A stretch of 64,000 nucleotides of DNA from Aeromicrobium fastidiosum (GTDB taxonomy: Bacteria > Actinomycetota > Actinomycetes > Propionibacteriales > Nocardioidaceae). Location: positions 3,844,001 through 3,908,000 of the forward strand of contig NZ_JAGIOG010000001.1 in assembly GCF_017876595.1 (NCBI RefSeq), in the 5' to 3' direction. The translations under genes and the position numbers were made by a program. The notes under the pieces were generated by a model. It worked only from the letters and a program-made list of their open reading frames with translations. It was not told the origin of the DNA and ran no database searches. Positions within the stretch are counted from its first letter, which is position 1, and every line of letters begins with the position of its first letter. Of the stretch, positions 9,848 through 17,403 are shown in pieces.

Positions 9848-9920
9848 TTTGTCGTGACAAAGTCGGTCAGCCGAGTGTGTCTCACGACACAGCCGGGTGT
9901 CAAGCCTTTGTCATGACATA
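9848..9920. promoter_or_regulatory. Three phased TGTC-N2-GACA operators between iol operon and gntR
   Basis: Three related palindromes share the core TGTCNNGACA: TGTCGTGACA (9850-9859), TCTCACGACA (9880-9889, one mismatch to the reverse complement of the first, within a wider TGTGTC/GACACA repeat) and TGTCATGACA (9909-9918). Their centres are 30 and 29 bp apart, about three helical turns. A leftward -35 box TTGACA (9903-9898) precedes the middle site, which would cover the iol promoter. The third abuts the rightward -35 of gntR. This suggests repression of both transcripts by the adjacent GntR protein, relieved by an inositol intermediate. Confidence 0.75.
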
Positions 9921-9954
9921 TGGACATAGCGCCCGAACCGGCTACATTGTCGCC
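9921..9954 (+). promoter_or_regulatory. gntR promoter, probably leaderless
   Basis: -35 TGGACA (9921-9926), 16-bp spacer, -10 TACATT (9943-9948). The expected transcription start falls at or next to the ATG at 9955 and no Shine-Dalgarno precedes that ATG, so the mRNA is likely leaderless, common in actinobacteria. Confidence 0.6.
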
Positions 9955-10692
9955 ATGCCAGGCCCCGCCTTCACCCTCGACCGCTCGAGTCCCGTGCCCC
10001 TGTACTTCCAGGTGGCCGAGCAGTTCGAGCGGGCCATCCTGGACGGGTCCATCGCGCCGGGCGAGCGCATCGACAACGAGGTCGCACTGGCGCAGAAGCT
10101 CGGGCTGTCACGGCCCACGATGCGTCAGGCCATCCAGGTGCTGGTCGACAAGGGCATGCTGGTGCGCAAGCGGGGGGTCGGCACGCAGGTCGTGCACGGC
10201 AAGATCCGGCGCTCGGTCGAGCTGACGAGCCTGTTCGACGACCTCAGCGCCGCGGGCCAGAAGCCGCGCACCGAGGTCATCGCGGTGGGCAAGGTCGCCG
10301 CCGACGAGGACGTCGCCCGCGAGCTGCAGCTCAGCAAGGGTGCCGATGTGTGGTCGCTCGAGCGGCTGCGCTTCGTCGACCGACAGCCGTTGGCCCACAT
10401 GCACAACTACATCCCGATCGACGTCGTCGACCTCGAGGCGATCGACCTGTCCGAGACGGGGCTGTACGCGCACCTGCGCTCGTCCGGCATCGTGATGCGG
10501 GTCGCCCGCCAGCGCATCGGGGCCCGTGGGGCGGCCGTCGACGAGGCTCGGCTGCTGGGCGAGCGCAAGGGCGCTCCCCTGCTGACGATGCAGCGCACGG
10601 CCTACGACAACGCCGGCCGCGCCGTCGAGTACGGCCGCCACGCCTACCGCCCCGATCTCTACGCCTTCGAGCTCACCCTCGTCGACCGCTGA
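9955..10692 (+). CDS. GntR-family (HutC type) transcriptional regulator
   Basis: DNA-binding repressor of 245 residues. The N-terminal winged helix has the GntR pattern PLYFQVAEQFERAI, then the recognition helix LGLSRPTMRQAI; after about residue 80 comes a UTRA effector-binding domain ending in YGRHAYRPDLY. It is divergent from the iol operon with shared palindromic operators, so it is the probable inositol-responsive regulator. I start it at ATG 9955 because an upstream in-frame start would read through the operators. Confidence 0.88.
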   Translation: MPGPAFTLDRSSPVPLYFQVAEQFERAILDGSIAPGERIDNEVALAQKLGLSRPTMRQAIQVLVDKGMLVRKRGVGTQVVHGKIRRSVELTSLFDDLSAAGQKPRTEVIAVGKVAADEDVARELQLSKGADVWSLERLRFVDRQPLAHMHNYIPIDVVDLEAIDLSETGLYAHLRSSGIVMRVARQRIGARGAAVDEARLLGERKGAPLLTMQRTAYDNAGRAVEYGRHAYRPDLYAFELTLVDR

Positions 10693-10738
10693 CGCGCGGG
10701 TTCCGCAACCCACACCTCAGCAGGGCGCAACCCACGCG

Positions 10739-11212
10739 TCAGCGTTGGGTGTCGGCGGCGAGGGCCGCGAGGGTGCGGTGCATGCCGTCGAGCAGCTCGA
10801 CGTCGTGGCTGTCGGCACCGCCCATGGCGTACTTCGCCACGACTCGGATCAGCAGGGAAGGACGTGGCAGGGCCGTGCGGCGCTCGGTCACCAGCGTCCC
10901 AGTGCCGGACGGCTCGAGCTCGTACGACCACTCCACGTCGGTCGGCCAGACGTAGAACGCCAGCGCCCCGCGGCCACCGTCGTGCGCAGGGTCCTTCCAG
11001 CGGGTCAGCCGGCTCAACGTGGGCCACACGACGGCCCTGCGCCGGTTGAGGTGCAGCGCCCACCGGCCCACCCGCGGCGCCCCGAACATCCACGTGCCCA
11101 CGAGCTCAGGGCTGCGGCGGCTCATCGACCGCAGGTCGGACAGCACGGCCCACACACCCGCAGGCGGCACGGCGATCTCGATCGAGGCCTCGAGCGGCGG
11201 CTGACCGGCCAT
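10739..11212 (-). CDS. SRPBCC (START-like) family protein
   Basis: 157 residues with the polyketide-cyclase/dehydratase fold pattern: SIEIAVPPAGVWAVLSDL at the start, a central WSYELEP strand and a long C-terminal helix. Such proteins bind lipids or aromatic ligands; substrate unknown. It is a tandem relative of the next gene upstream (same IEI..PPA.VW opening and YELEP.(G/A)TGTL motif), with which it shares a TGATG overlap, so the pair is co-translated and probably arose by duplication. Confidence 0.8.
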   Translation of the reverse strand: MAGQPPLEASIEIAVPPAGVWAVLSDLRSMSRRSPELVGTWMFGAPRVGRWALHLNRRRAVVWPTLSRLTRWKDPAHDGGRGALAFYVWPTDVEWSYELEPSGTGTLVTERRTALPRPSLLIRVVAKYAMGGADSHDVELLDGMHRTLAALAADTQR

Positions 11213-11673
11213 CAGGCGCGCTCCGCCGCCGCCTTGACGCGCTGCAGCGTCTGGCGGATGCCCTCGGCCAGCGAGGCCTCGAAGGGGTCGACACCGCCGA
11301 GCCCCACCGCGACGGCGAGGTCCGAGACCTTCGAGGTGCCGTTCGGCGTGCGGCGGCTCTCGGTCAGCAGGGTTCCGGTGGCCGTCGGCTCGAGCTCGTA
11401 CGTCCAGACCGACCGGTTGAGCGGGACGCGGAACGCCAACGTCTGCTCGGGCTCGAACACCACGACCCGGGCCGTCGTGGGCCAGCGCTTCCAGCCCGAT
11501 CGGTTGAGGTTGACCGTGCGGGTGCCCACGCCGACCTCACGGCCCAGCACGGCCATGCGGACGCACTGCGGGCTCCACTCCCCCATGCGACGCAGGTCGG
11601 ACACGAGGTCCCACACCCGGGCCGGCGGCGCGTCGATCTCGATGCTGTCCTGGATGAGGGGCTGGTTCGACAT
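11212..11673 (-). CDS. SRPBCC (START-like) family protein
   Basis: 153 residues, same fold and opening (SIEIDAPPARVWDLVSDL) as its downstream neighbour. Seen: GVGTRTVNLNR, WTYELEPTATGTLLTESR and a C-terminal helix ending VKAAAERA. Probably a small-molecule or lipid binding/cyclase-like protein; no catalytic role can be read from sequence. It is first of a two-gene unit, downstream of the lipase gene by about 50 bp, which could point to a lipid-related task (inference). Confidence 0.8.
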   Translation of the reverse strand: MSNQPLIQDSIEIDAPPARVWDLVSDLRRMGEWSPQCVRMAVLGREVGVGTRTVNLNRSGWKRWPTTARVVVFEPEQTLAFRVPLNRSVWTYELEPTATGTLLTESRRTPNGTSKVSDLAVAVGLGGVDPFEASLAEGIRQTLQRVKAAAERA

Positions 11674-11724
11674 GGTGCTCCTGGCTCTCGGGTGGCCTGA
11701 GCCTACCGACGGGACGAGGTGGTG

Positions 11725-12981
11725 TCAGGCGCGGCGAGGAGCGGGGATGGCGAGCGGGTCGCGGGTGCGCGCGTTGATCCACTCGACGATCCAGTCGCCG
11801 ACCTGCGGGTGGTTGAGCAGCGCGAAGTGGTGGGCGCTCGGGAGGTACTCGAACCGGGCCCCGTCGACGATGGGTCCGTTGCGACCGACACCGGTCGCCG
11901 ACGAGAAGTGCACCAGCAGGTCGCCGAGCACCGAGCTCAGCGGATGCTTCTGCGACGCCCCGAGGGTCGCCGCGACGAAGTGGTACTCCGCGTGCGGGAG
12001 CGGCGCGGCGGCGATGCGGTCGAGGCCCCACTGCCCCGTGAGGTCCTGCCCCTCCCACTCGTCGCGCGTGATGTAGCCGTGCCGCAGGTCGACGATGCCG
12101 GCCGACCGGGAGTCGAGGATCGTGCCGAACGGCGTCGACTCCGGCCAGAACCGCAGCAGCCGGGAGCCGAGGTGCGCGACCTTCTCGAGGTTGGCGCCCG
12201 CGTGCGGCGTGCCGAGGCAGATGACGTCGCGCACGAGGTGCTGCCACGTCTCGCCGGCGGCCGTCGCGTGGTTGGTCGCGGCCCTCGCCACGAGGCCGCC
12301 CATGGAGTGACCGACCAGCGTGATGCGGCTGACCGCGACGGGCCAGTGCTCGACGACCTGCTGGATCAGGGCGTCGAGGTGCTTGCCGTTCTCGGAGATG
12401 TGCAGGCCCGTGTTGTAGCGGACCATGACGGGCGTGCCGTCGGTCTCGGCGGCGATGCGCTCGGCATAGGTCGTGCCGACCGTCCTGGCACCGTTGGCCC
12501 ACGACTCGTCGTTCTCGCACAGGCCGTGCAGGAAGATCACGGGGTGGCTGGTCGCGTCGCGGAAGACCTCGGCCAGGGGCCAGCCCGTCGCGGGGACGTC
12601 GGCACCCTCGTGGCGCACCGCCATCGTGATGGCCTGGGGGTCGTCGAGCATCCGCAGCTCGTCGCCGATCAGGCCGTTGATCGCGGCGACGACGAGACGT
12701 CCGCGGGGGCCCGACTCGATCGGACGTCCGACACCCCGCGTGGCCATCGCGCGCACGGAGCCGCTCGAGACCCTCAGGACGCCGGAGATCGCGCCGTAGA
12801 CCGAGGTGACGACGGCGTCGTGCAGCGACTCCGGCACCCGGCCGCCGACCATGCGCGTGGCGCGGAAGACCCGGTTCGCCACGGCCTGGTGCATCTCACG
12901 GGCCGTGCCGACGATGAGCCGGTCGCCGTAGTCGAGCGCCAGCGCCGCGACGTCGGTGGTGCGGGCGGGCTCGGCGGACAT
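11725..12981 (-). CDS. Alpha/beta-hydrolase, lipase/PGAP1-like
   Basis: 418-residue hydrolase. Seen: oxyanion segment VIFLHGLCENDESW near 148-162, the nucleophile elbow GHSMGG (Ser near 226) followed by LVARAA, and a late catalytic-His region SAHHFALLNHP. The N-terminal 130 residues are an extra helical region without a signal peptide, so it may act at the membrane or in the cytosol. Likely an esterase or lipase on lipid substrates. In Mycobacterium tuberculosis lipP sits between the nei gene and tig; here this different lipase follows tig. Confidence 0.8.
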   Translation of the reverse strand: MSAEPARTTDVAALALDYGDRLIVGTAREMHQAVANRVFRATRMVGGRVPESLHDAVVTSVYGAISGVLRVSSGSVRAMATRGVGRPIESGPRGRLVVAAINGLIGDELRMLDDPQAITMAVRHEGADVPATGWPLAEVFRDATSHPVIFLHGLCENDESWANGARTVGTTYAERIAAETDGTPVMVRYNTGLHISENGKHLDALIQQVVEHWPVAVSRITLVGHSMGGLVARAATNHATAAGETWQHLVRDVICLGTPHAGANLEKVAHLGSRLLRFWPESTPFGTILDSRSAGIVDLRHGYITRDEWEGQDLTGQWGLDRIAAAPLPHAEYHFVAATLGASQKHPLSSVLGDLLVHFSSATGVGRNGPIVDGARFEYLPSAHHFALLNHPQVGDWIVEWINARTRDPLAIPAPRRA

Positions 12982-13059
12982 GTTCTACATACTGCCGGTA
13001 TCCGGCCGGGATGTGAACCTCCCCGAGGGGAGGCGTCTGTCACCCCGGCCGGACGACGG

Positions 13060-14436
13060 TCAGCTGTCGGTGTCGTCGCCCTCGGCGTCGTCAGCGTCGT
13101 CGTCGGACCCGAAGGTGCCGTCGGCCCGCAGCTTGGACAGCTCGATGACGTTGCCGGACTTGTCGGTGACCTTGGCACCCTCGACCAGCGATGCGAGCGC
13201 CTTGCCGCGCAGCACCTCGCTCACCATCTCGGGCACGTGGTTGTGCTCCATGATGTGCTGGATGTACGAGTTCGGGTCCTCGCCCGACTGCTGCGCGCGG
13301 CGCATGATGTGCTGCGACAGCTCGTTGTCGTCGATGCCGAACTCCTGGTCGGCCACGATCTGGTCGAGGACGAACTGGGCGACCAGCGAGTCGCGGACGC
13401 GCTTCTCGAGCTCGGCCTCGAACTCGTCGACGGTCTGCTCCTCGTCGTCGAGGTACTGCTGGAACGGCACGCCGGCCATCGCGAGCTGCTGCTCGATCTG
13501 CTGACGGCGGCTCGTGATCTCCTCGGCGACGAGGGTCTCGGGCAGCGGCGCGTCGATCTTGCTGACGATCTCGTCGAGGACGAGGTCGCGGGCCTCGTTG
13601 GCCTGCTCCATGCGCTTGCCGCGGGTGACCCGCTCGGTCAGGTCGGCCTTGAGCTCGTCGATCGTGTCGAACTCCGACGCGGTCTGGGCGAACTCCTCGT
13701 CGAGCTCGGGCAGCTGCTGCTCCTTGACGTCGCCGACCGTGACGGTCACGTCGACGTCCTGGCCTGCGAGCTCGCCGCCGACCAGCTGGGTCGTGAAGGT
13801 CTTGGTCTCGCCGGCCGACAGGCCGATGACGGCCTCGTCGAGGCCCTCGAGCATCGTGGCCTTGCCGACCGTGTAGGGCATGCCCTTGGCCTGGGCCTCG
13901 GGGATCTCCTCACCGTTCTGCGCGGCGGACAGGTCGATCGTCAGGAAGTCGCCCTCGGCGACGGCGCGGTCGACCTCGGCGAACGTCGCGAAGCGCTCCT
14001 GCAGGGCCGTCAGCTGCTCGGTGACGTCGTCGTCGGACACCTCGGCGTCCTCGACCGTGACCTCGATCGTGGAGATGTCGGGCAGCGTCAGCTCGGGGCG
14101 GACGTCGAGCTCGGCGGTGATCTCGATCGGCTCGCCGTCCTCGAACTTCGACAGGTCGATCTCGGGCTGGCTCAGCGGCTGCAGGTTGGTGTCCTGCAGG
14201 GCCTGGCTGTACCAGCCGGGGAGGGCGGCGTTGATGGCCTCGTCGAGGACCGGGCCGCGGCCGACGCGCTGGTCGACGATCGCCGCGGGGACCTTGCCCT
14301 TGCGGAAGCCGGGGATCGTGATCTGCGAGCCGATGGTCTTGTAGGCGGCGTCAAGACTGGGCTTGAACTCCTCGAACGGCACCTCGATGGTGAGCTTGAC
14401 CCGTGTCGGGCTCAGTGTCTCGGTGGTGCTTTTCAC
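13060..14436 (-). CDS. tig: Trigger factor
   Basis: Ribosome-associated chaperone and peptidyl-prolyl isomerase, 458 residues. Seen: N-terminal ribosome-binding domain with the signature GFRKGKVP near residue 45, FKBP domain around 155-235, a C-terminal helical chaperone domain and an acidic tail. The start is GTG 14436 with CAGGAG 8 bases upstream; a longer reading extends into the kinase gene and was rejected. clpP, usually next to tig, is not downstream: a lipase gene is. Confidence 0.95.
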   Translation of the reverse strand: MKSTTETLSPTRVKLTIEVPFEEFKPSLDAAYKTIGSQITIPGFRKGKVPAAIVDQRVGRGPVLDEAINAALPGWYSQALQDTNLQPLSQPEIDLSKFEDGEPIEITAELDVRPELTLPDISTIEVTVEDAEVSDDDVTEQLTALQERFATFAEVDRAVAEGDFLTIDLSAAQNGEEIPEAQAKGMPYTVGKATMLEGLDEAVIGLSAGETKTFTTQLVGGELAGQDVDVTVTVGDVKEQQLPELDEEFAQTASEFDTIDELKADLTERVTRGKRMEQANEARDLVLDEIVSKIDAPLPETLVAEEITSRRQQIEQQLAMAGVPFQQYLDDEEQTVDEFEAELEKRVRDSLVAQFVLDQIVADQEFGIDDNELSQHIMRRAQQSGEDPNSYIQHIMEHNHVPEMVSEVLRGKALASLVEGAKVTDKSGNVIELSKLRADGTFGSDDDADDAEGDDTDS

Positions 14437-14521
14437 GTGGGTGACTCCTGCATGATCTCGGTGGGGGGTCGGCTTGACCCGCTGCGGCCGTGGTCGGCCG
14501 TCAAAGCGTCCCTCCAGTCTC

Positions 14522-15997
14522 TCATGCGAGCGAATTGACGCCGAATGCACCTGCTGGTGCGACGTGAGTCGGAGGCAGCGCCGGGAGGACGAGCCGGAAG
14601 CACGCACCGACGGCCGCGGGCTCGCACGTGAGCGTCCCGCCGTGGGCCTCGGCGATGCCGCGGGCGACCGGCAGTCCCAGCCCGACCCCGCCGGCGTGGC
14701 GGTCGCGTCCCTCGTCGAGCCGCACCATCCGCTCGAAGATGCGCTCACGGTCCGCGGCGGGGACTCCTGGCCCGTCGTCGGTGACCTCGAGGACGACGCG
14801 GTCGCCATCTGCCCGGACGTCGATGTGCACCGTGTCGGCGACCCGGCACGCGTTGGCCAGCAGGTTGCCCAGCACCTGGGCGATGCGATCGGCGTCGGCC
14901 AGCACCCACGTCTCGGGGGCCGTGACGTGCACCGTGGCACCCTCGCGGGTCAGCGGCCGGTCGGCGGCCGTGCGCGCGGCCTCGGCGAGGTCGAGGGGCC
15001 GGCGGACGAGGTCGAGCCCCTGGTCGACCCGCGACATCAGCAGCATGTCGTCGACGAGCCGGGCCGCATGCCGCGCCTCCCGGATGACCTGCACCGCGAG
15101 CTCCTCCCGGCTGGCCCGGGTGGTCTGGTTGCGCAGCAGGCTCTCGGCAGCGGCCTGCATGCCGGCGACCGGGGTGCGGAGCTCGTGGGCGGCGTCGGAC
15201 AGGAAGTCGCGCAGCCGCTGCTCGGACTGCATCGCCGACCGCTCGGCACCCTCGACCTCGTCGAGCATCGCGTCGAAGGCCGTGGCCGTTCGACCGATGT
15301 CGGTGCGGGGCCGGTCGGGGCGCAGCCGTCGTCCCCGGTCACCGGACGTGATCGAGCGGGCGACCTGCGTCATGTCGGCCAGCGGCGACAGCGAGCGTCG
15401 CACCACGACCATCAGCACCGCGGCGGCCAGCAGCAACGTGACGAGCGAGGCCACGACGAGCACCGTGCGGAGCTGCGCCAGCGTCGCCTCGACCTGGCTG
15501 GAGTCGGCGGAGACCCGCACGATCGAGCCGTCGGTCAGCTCGGCGTCGAGCGTCAGCACCGACCCGAGCTCGGTGATCCTGCCGCTGGCGGCGGTCGGTA
15601 CGGGCGGTCGCGGCGCGGGTCGCCTCCCTCCCGGATCGGGGCGCGCCTCGGTCACGGCCCCGTCGGACGGCGCGGCCGCCGACGCCGAGAGCTCCTCCGG
15701 CGAGGGCCCGGACACACTCACCGTGCCGTCGGCCGACCGCAGGTACGCCGAGACGCCCTGCCCCGACAGCCGTTTGACCAGGACGTCGTCGCTCACCGAT
15801 CCGCTGAGGGCCTGCGCCGTCTCGACCCGGTCCTGCAGACGCTGCTCGATCTCGCCCCGCAGCCGCGAGCCGAGGGCCGTGTCGACGCTGACGCCCAGCA
15901 CGAGCAGCAGGCCCGTGAGCACGACCAGCACCGACACGACCGTGCGGACCAGCAGCGATCGCGTGCGCACGCCCTCGGGCCTGCGACGCCACCTCAT
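14522..15997 (-). CDS. Sensor histidine kinase
   Basis: 491 residues. Layout: TM1 about 14-38, an extracytoplasmic sensor region of about 130 residues rich in Pro/Ser/Ala, TM2 about 165-185, HAMP, then HisKA with the phosphorylated His in DAAHELRTPVAG, and HATPase_c with N box GNLLANA, G1 DDGPGVP and G2 GVGLGLP. Partner is the response regulator encoded upstream with a 4-bp overlap. The signal is unknown; the divergent proline-rich exported protein is a candidate target or accessory. Confidence 0.92.
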   Translation of the reverse strand: MRWRRRPEGVRTRSLLVRTVVSVLVVLTGLLLVLGVSVDTALGSRLRGEIEQRLQDRVETAQALSGSVSDDVLVKRLSGQGVSAYLRSADGTVSVSGPSPEELSASAAAPSDGAVTEARPDPGGRRPAPRPPVPTAASGRITELGSVLTLDAELTDGSIVRVSADSSQVEATLAQLRTVLVVASLVTLLLAAAVLMVVVRRSLSPLADMTQVARSITSGDRGRRLRPDRPRTDIGRTATAFDAMLDEVEGAERSAMQSEQRLRDFLSDAAHELRTPVAGMQAAAESLLRNQTTRASREELAVQVIREARHAARLVDDMLLMSRVDQGLDLVRRPLDLAEAARTAADRPLTREGATVHVTAPETWVLADADRIAQVLGNLLANACRVADTVHIDVRADGDRVVLEVTDDGPGVPAADRERIFERMVRLDEGRDRHAGGVGLGLPVARGIAEAHGGTLTCEPAAVGACFRLVLPALPPTHVAPAGAFGVNSLA

Positions 15998-16677
15998 GCG
16001 GCCCTCAGCACGTAGCCGATGCCGCGCACGGTCTGGATGAGCCGCGTCCCGCCGCGCTCCTCGAGCTTGCGACGCAGGGAGCTGACGTGCACTTCGACCA
16101 GGTTGGGGTCGTAGCTGTCGTAGCCCCACACCTGGGTGAGGATCTGCGTCTTCGACAGCGTCCGTCCGCGCTCCCCCGCCAGGAACGCCAGGAGGCGCAG
16201 CTCGGTGCCGGTCAGCACGATGCTCTCCCGCGCCCGCACGACCGCCCCGGCGTCGAGGTCGACCAGCAGGTCGCCGATCTCGAGAACCCCGGGCGCGCGA
16301 CCACGGCGGCGCAGGATCGCCGTCATGCGGGCGACCAGCTCGGCCATCACGAACGGCTTGGCCAGGTAGTCGTCCACCCCGACGTCGAAGCCGCGCAGCT
16401 TGTCGTCGACGCCGTCGCGGGCCGTCAGCAGGATCATGCCGGCGTCGCCGGCGGCGGAGACCACCCGCGCGAGCTCGATGCCCGAGCGACCCGGCAGCAT
16501 CCAGTCGAGGATCACGAGGTCGGGACGGAAGGTGTCGAGCTGCTGCTCGAGCTCTCCGCCGTCGACGGCACCAAGCGCCACCCAACCGCGCGACTCCACC
16601 GCCGCGACGAGGGCGGTGCGGATCGTGTCGTCGTCCTCGACCACGAGGACGCGTGCGGGGTTGGTCATGTCATCCAT
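15994..16677 (-). CDS. OmpR-family response regulator
   Basis: 227 residues: receiver domain (acidic pocket VVEDDD, phosphorylated Asp58 in VILDWMLPG, Lys in YLAKPF) followed by a winged-helix domain with SSLRRKLEERGG and RGIGYVL. It activates or represses transcription after phosphorylation by the coupled kinase. Likely start at 16677; ATG three codons later (MTNPARV) is an alternative. Two tandem hexamer repeats upstream are probable self-binding sites. Confidence 0.92.
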   Translation of the reverse strand: MDDMTNPARVLVVEDDDTIRTALVAAVESRGWVALGAVDGGELEQQLDTFRPDLVILDWMLPGRSGIELARVVSAAGDAGMILLTARDGVDDKLRGFDVGVDDYLAKPFVMAELVARMTAILRRRGRAPGVLEIGDLLVDLDAGAVVRARESIVLTGTELRLLAFLAGERGRTLSKTQILTQVWGYDSYDPNLVEVHVSSLRRKLEERGGTRLIQTVRGIGYVLRAA

Positions 16678-16692
16678 TGTGCGCAGGTCGGG

Positions 16693-16746
16693 CTGAAGCG
16701 TCGCTGAAGATGACCTGTCACGGGTCGTGCTTCAGGTGGGCTTCAG
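16693..16746. promoter_or_regulatory. Inverted pair of tandem CTGAAG/CTTCAG repeats (likely OmpR sites)
   Basis: CTGAAG at 16693-16698 and 16704-16709, then CTTCAG at 16730-16735 and 16741-16746. Each pair has an 11-bp period, the usual arrangement for two OmpR-type monomers, and the two pairs mirror each other around 16719.5. They lie in the 125-bp gap between the response-regulator gene and the divergent proline-rich gene, so one regulator could control both. Confidence 0.65.
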
Positions 16747-16802
16747 CCTGGCTCCACATCGTGGAGTCCGAGGCACCACCGCGGTGCCGACGAGAGGACA
16801 CC

Positions 16803-17366
16803 ATGAACGAGTTCGACGACACAGCACCCCTCGAGCCCACCCCTGCCGCATCGCCCGCCCCGAAGCAGCCCACCCGCCGCCGCAACCTCGCGCTGGTCGG
16901 TGCCGCAGCAGTGCTGGGCGTCACGGCCCTCGGGATCGGCGCGGCCGTGGCCTCGTCCGACGCACCCGCCCCGGCGTCGACTCGCTCCTCGGCCGAGGGC
17001 GGCTCGGCTGCCGGCAGCGCGACGCCGGAGCCTGCGAGCGGCGACAGCGACAGCGGCAGCGGCAGCGGCAAGAGCTCGACCGGCTGCGATGACGCGGACG
17101 GCCCCCGCACCGAGGGTGCTGCGCCGATGCCGGCCCCGCCGAAGGATGGCGAGCAGCCGCCTGCGCTGCCCGCGCCGCCCGAGGCGAAGGACGGCGCGAC
17201 CCGTCCCGCGCTTCCGGCGGCACCTGAGGGAGACGGTCCCCGGCCCGTGCCGGCGGCTCCCGAGGACGGTGCCACCCGTCCCGCACCGCCCGAGGCTGGC
17301 AAGGCGGGCAAGCACGGTGTCCGTCCCGCGCCCGTCACGACGCCCGCTCCCGCGCCGGCGAAGTAG
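16803..17366 (+). CDS. Pro/Ala-rich membrane-anchored or secreted protein
   Basis: 187 residues: a short cytoplasmic N-terminus ending RRR, one hydrophobic segment (LALVGAAAVLGVTALGIGAAVA, about 28-49; signal or anchor), then a low-complexity Ser/Gly/Asp stretch and a repetitive Pro/Ala/Lys/Glu tail with recurring (R)PALPAAPE-like units. No enzymatic domain is visible. The tail looks extended and wall-spanning. It is divergent from the two-component genes across predicted OmpR sites, so it is probably their regulated target. Start ATG 16803; earlier in-frame starts lie in the regulatory region. Confidence 0.75.
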   Translation: MNEFDDTAPLEPTPAASPAPKQPTRRRNLALVGAAAVLGVTALGIGAAVASSDAPAPASTRSSAEGGSAAGSATPEPASGDSDSGSGSGKSSTGCDDADGPRTEGAAPMPAPPKDGEQPPALPAPPEAKDGATRPALPAAPEGDGPRPVPAAPEDGATRPAPPEAGKAGKHGVRPAPVTTPAPAPAK

Positions 17367-17371
17367 CCGCG

Positions 17372-17401
17372 GACGGGGTCGTGGCCTCCCACGACCCCGT
17401 C
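17372..17401. terminator. Bidirectional terminator hairpin
   Basis: Perfect 13-bp stem (GACGGGGTCGTGG/CCACGACCCCGTC) with loop CCTC, directly after the proline-rich gene and just before the stop of the convergent phosphatase gene. No T-tract; it serves both strands. Confidence 0.8.
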
Positions 17402-17403
17402 GG

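Noticed and set aside
9816..9860. TTG start for the IolE/H-like gene at 9860
   Set aside because: It would place coding sequence over an operator and lacks a ribosome site; GTG 9815 has GAGGAC.
11719..14538. 939-codon open frame on the plus strand
   Set aside because: It runs antisense to the lipase and trigger factor genes and is Arg/Gly/Val/Asp-rich, a GC-codon shadow. The minus-strand frames hold clear domains.
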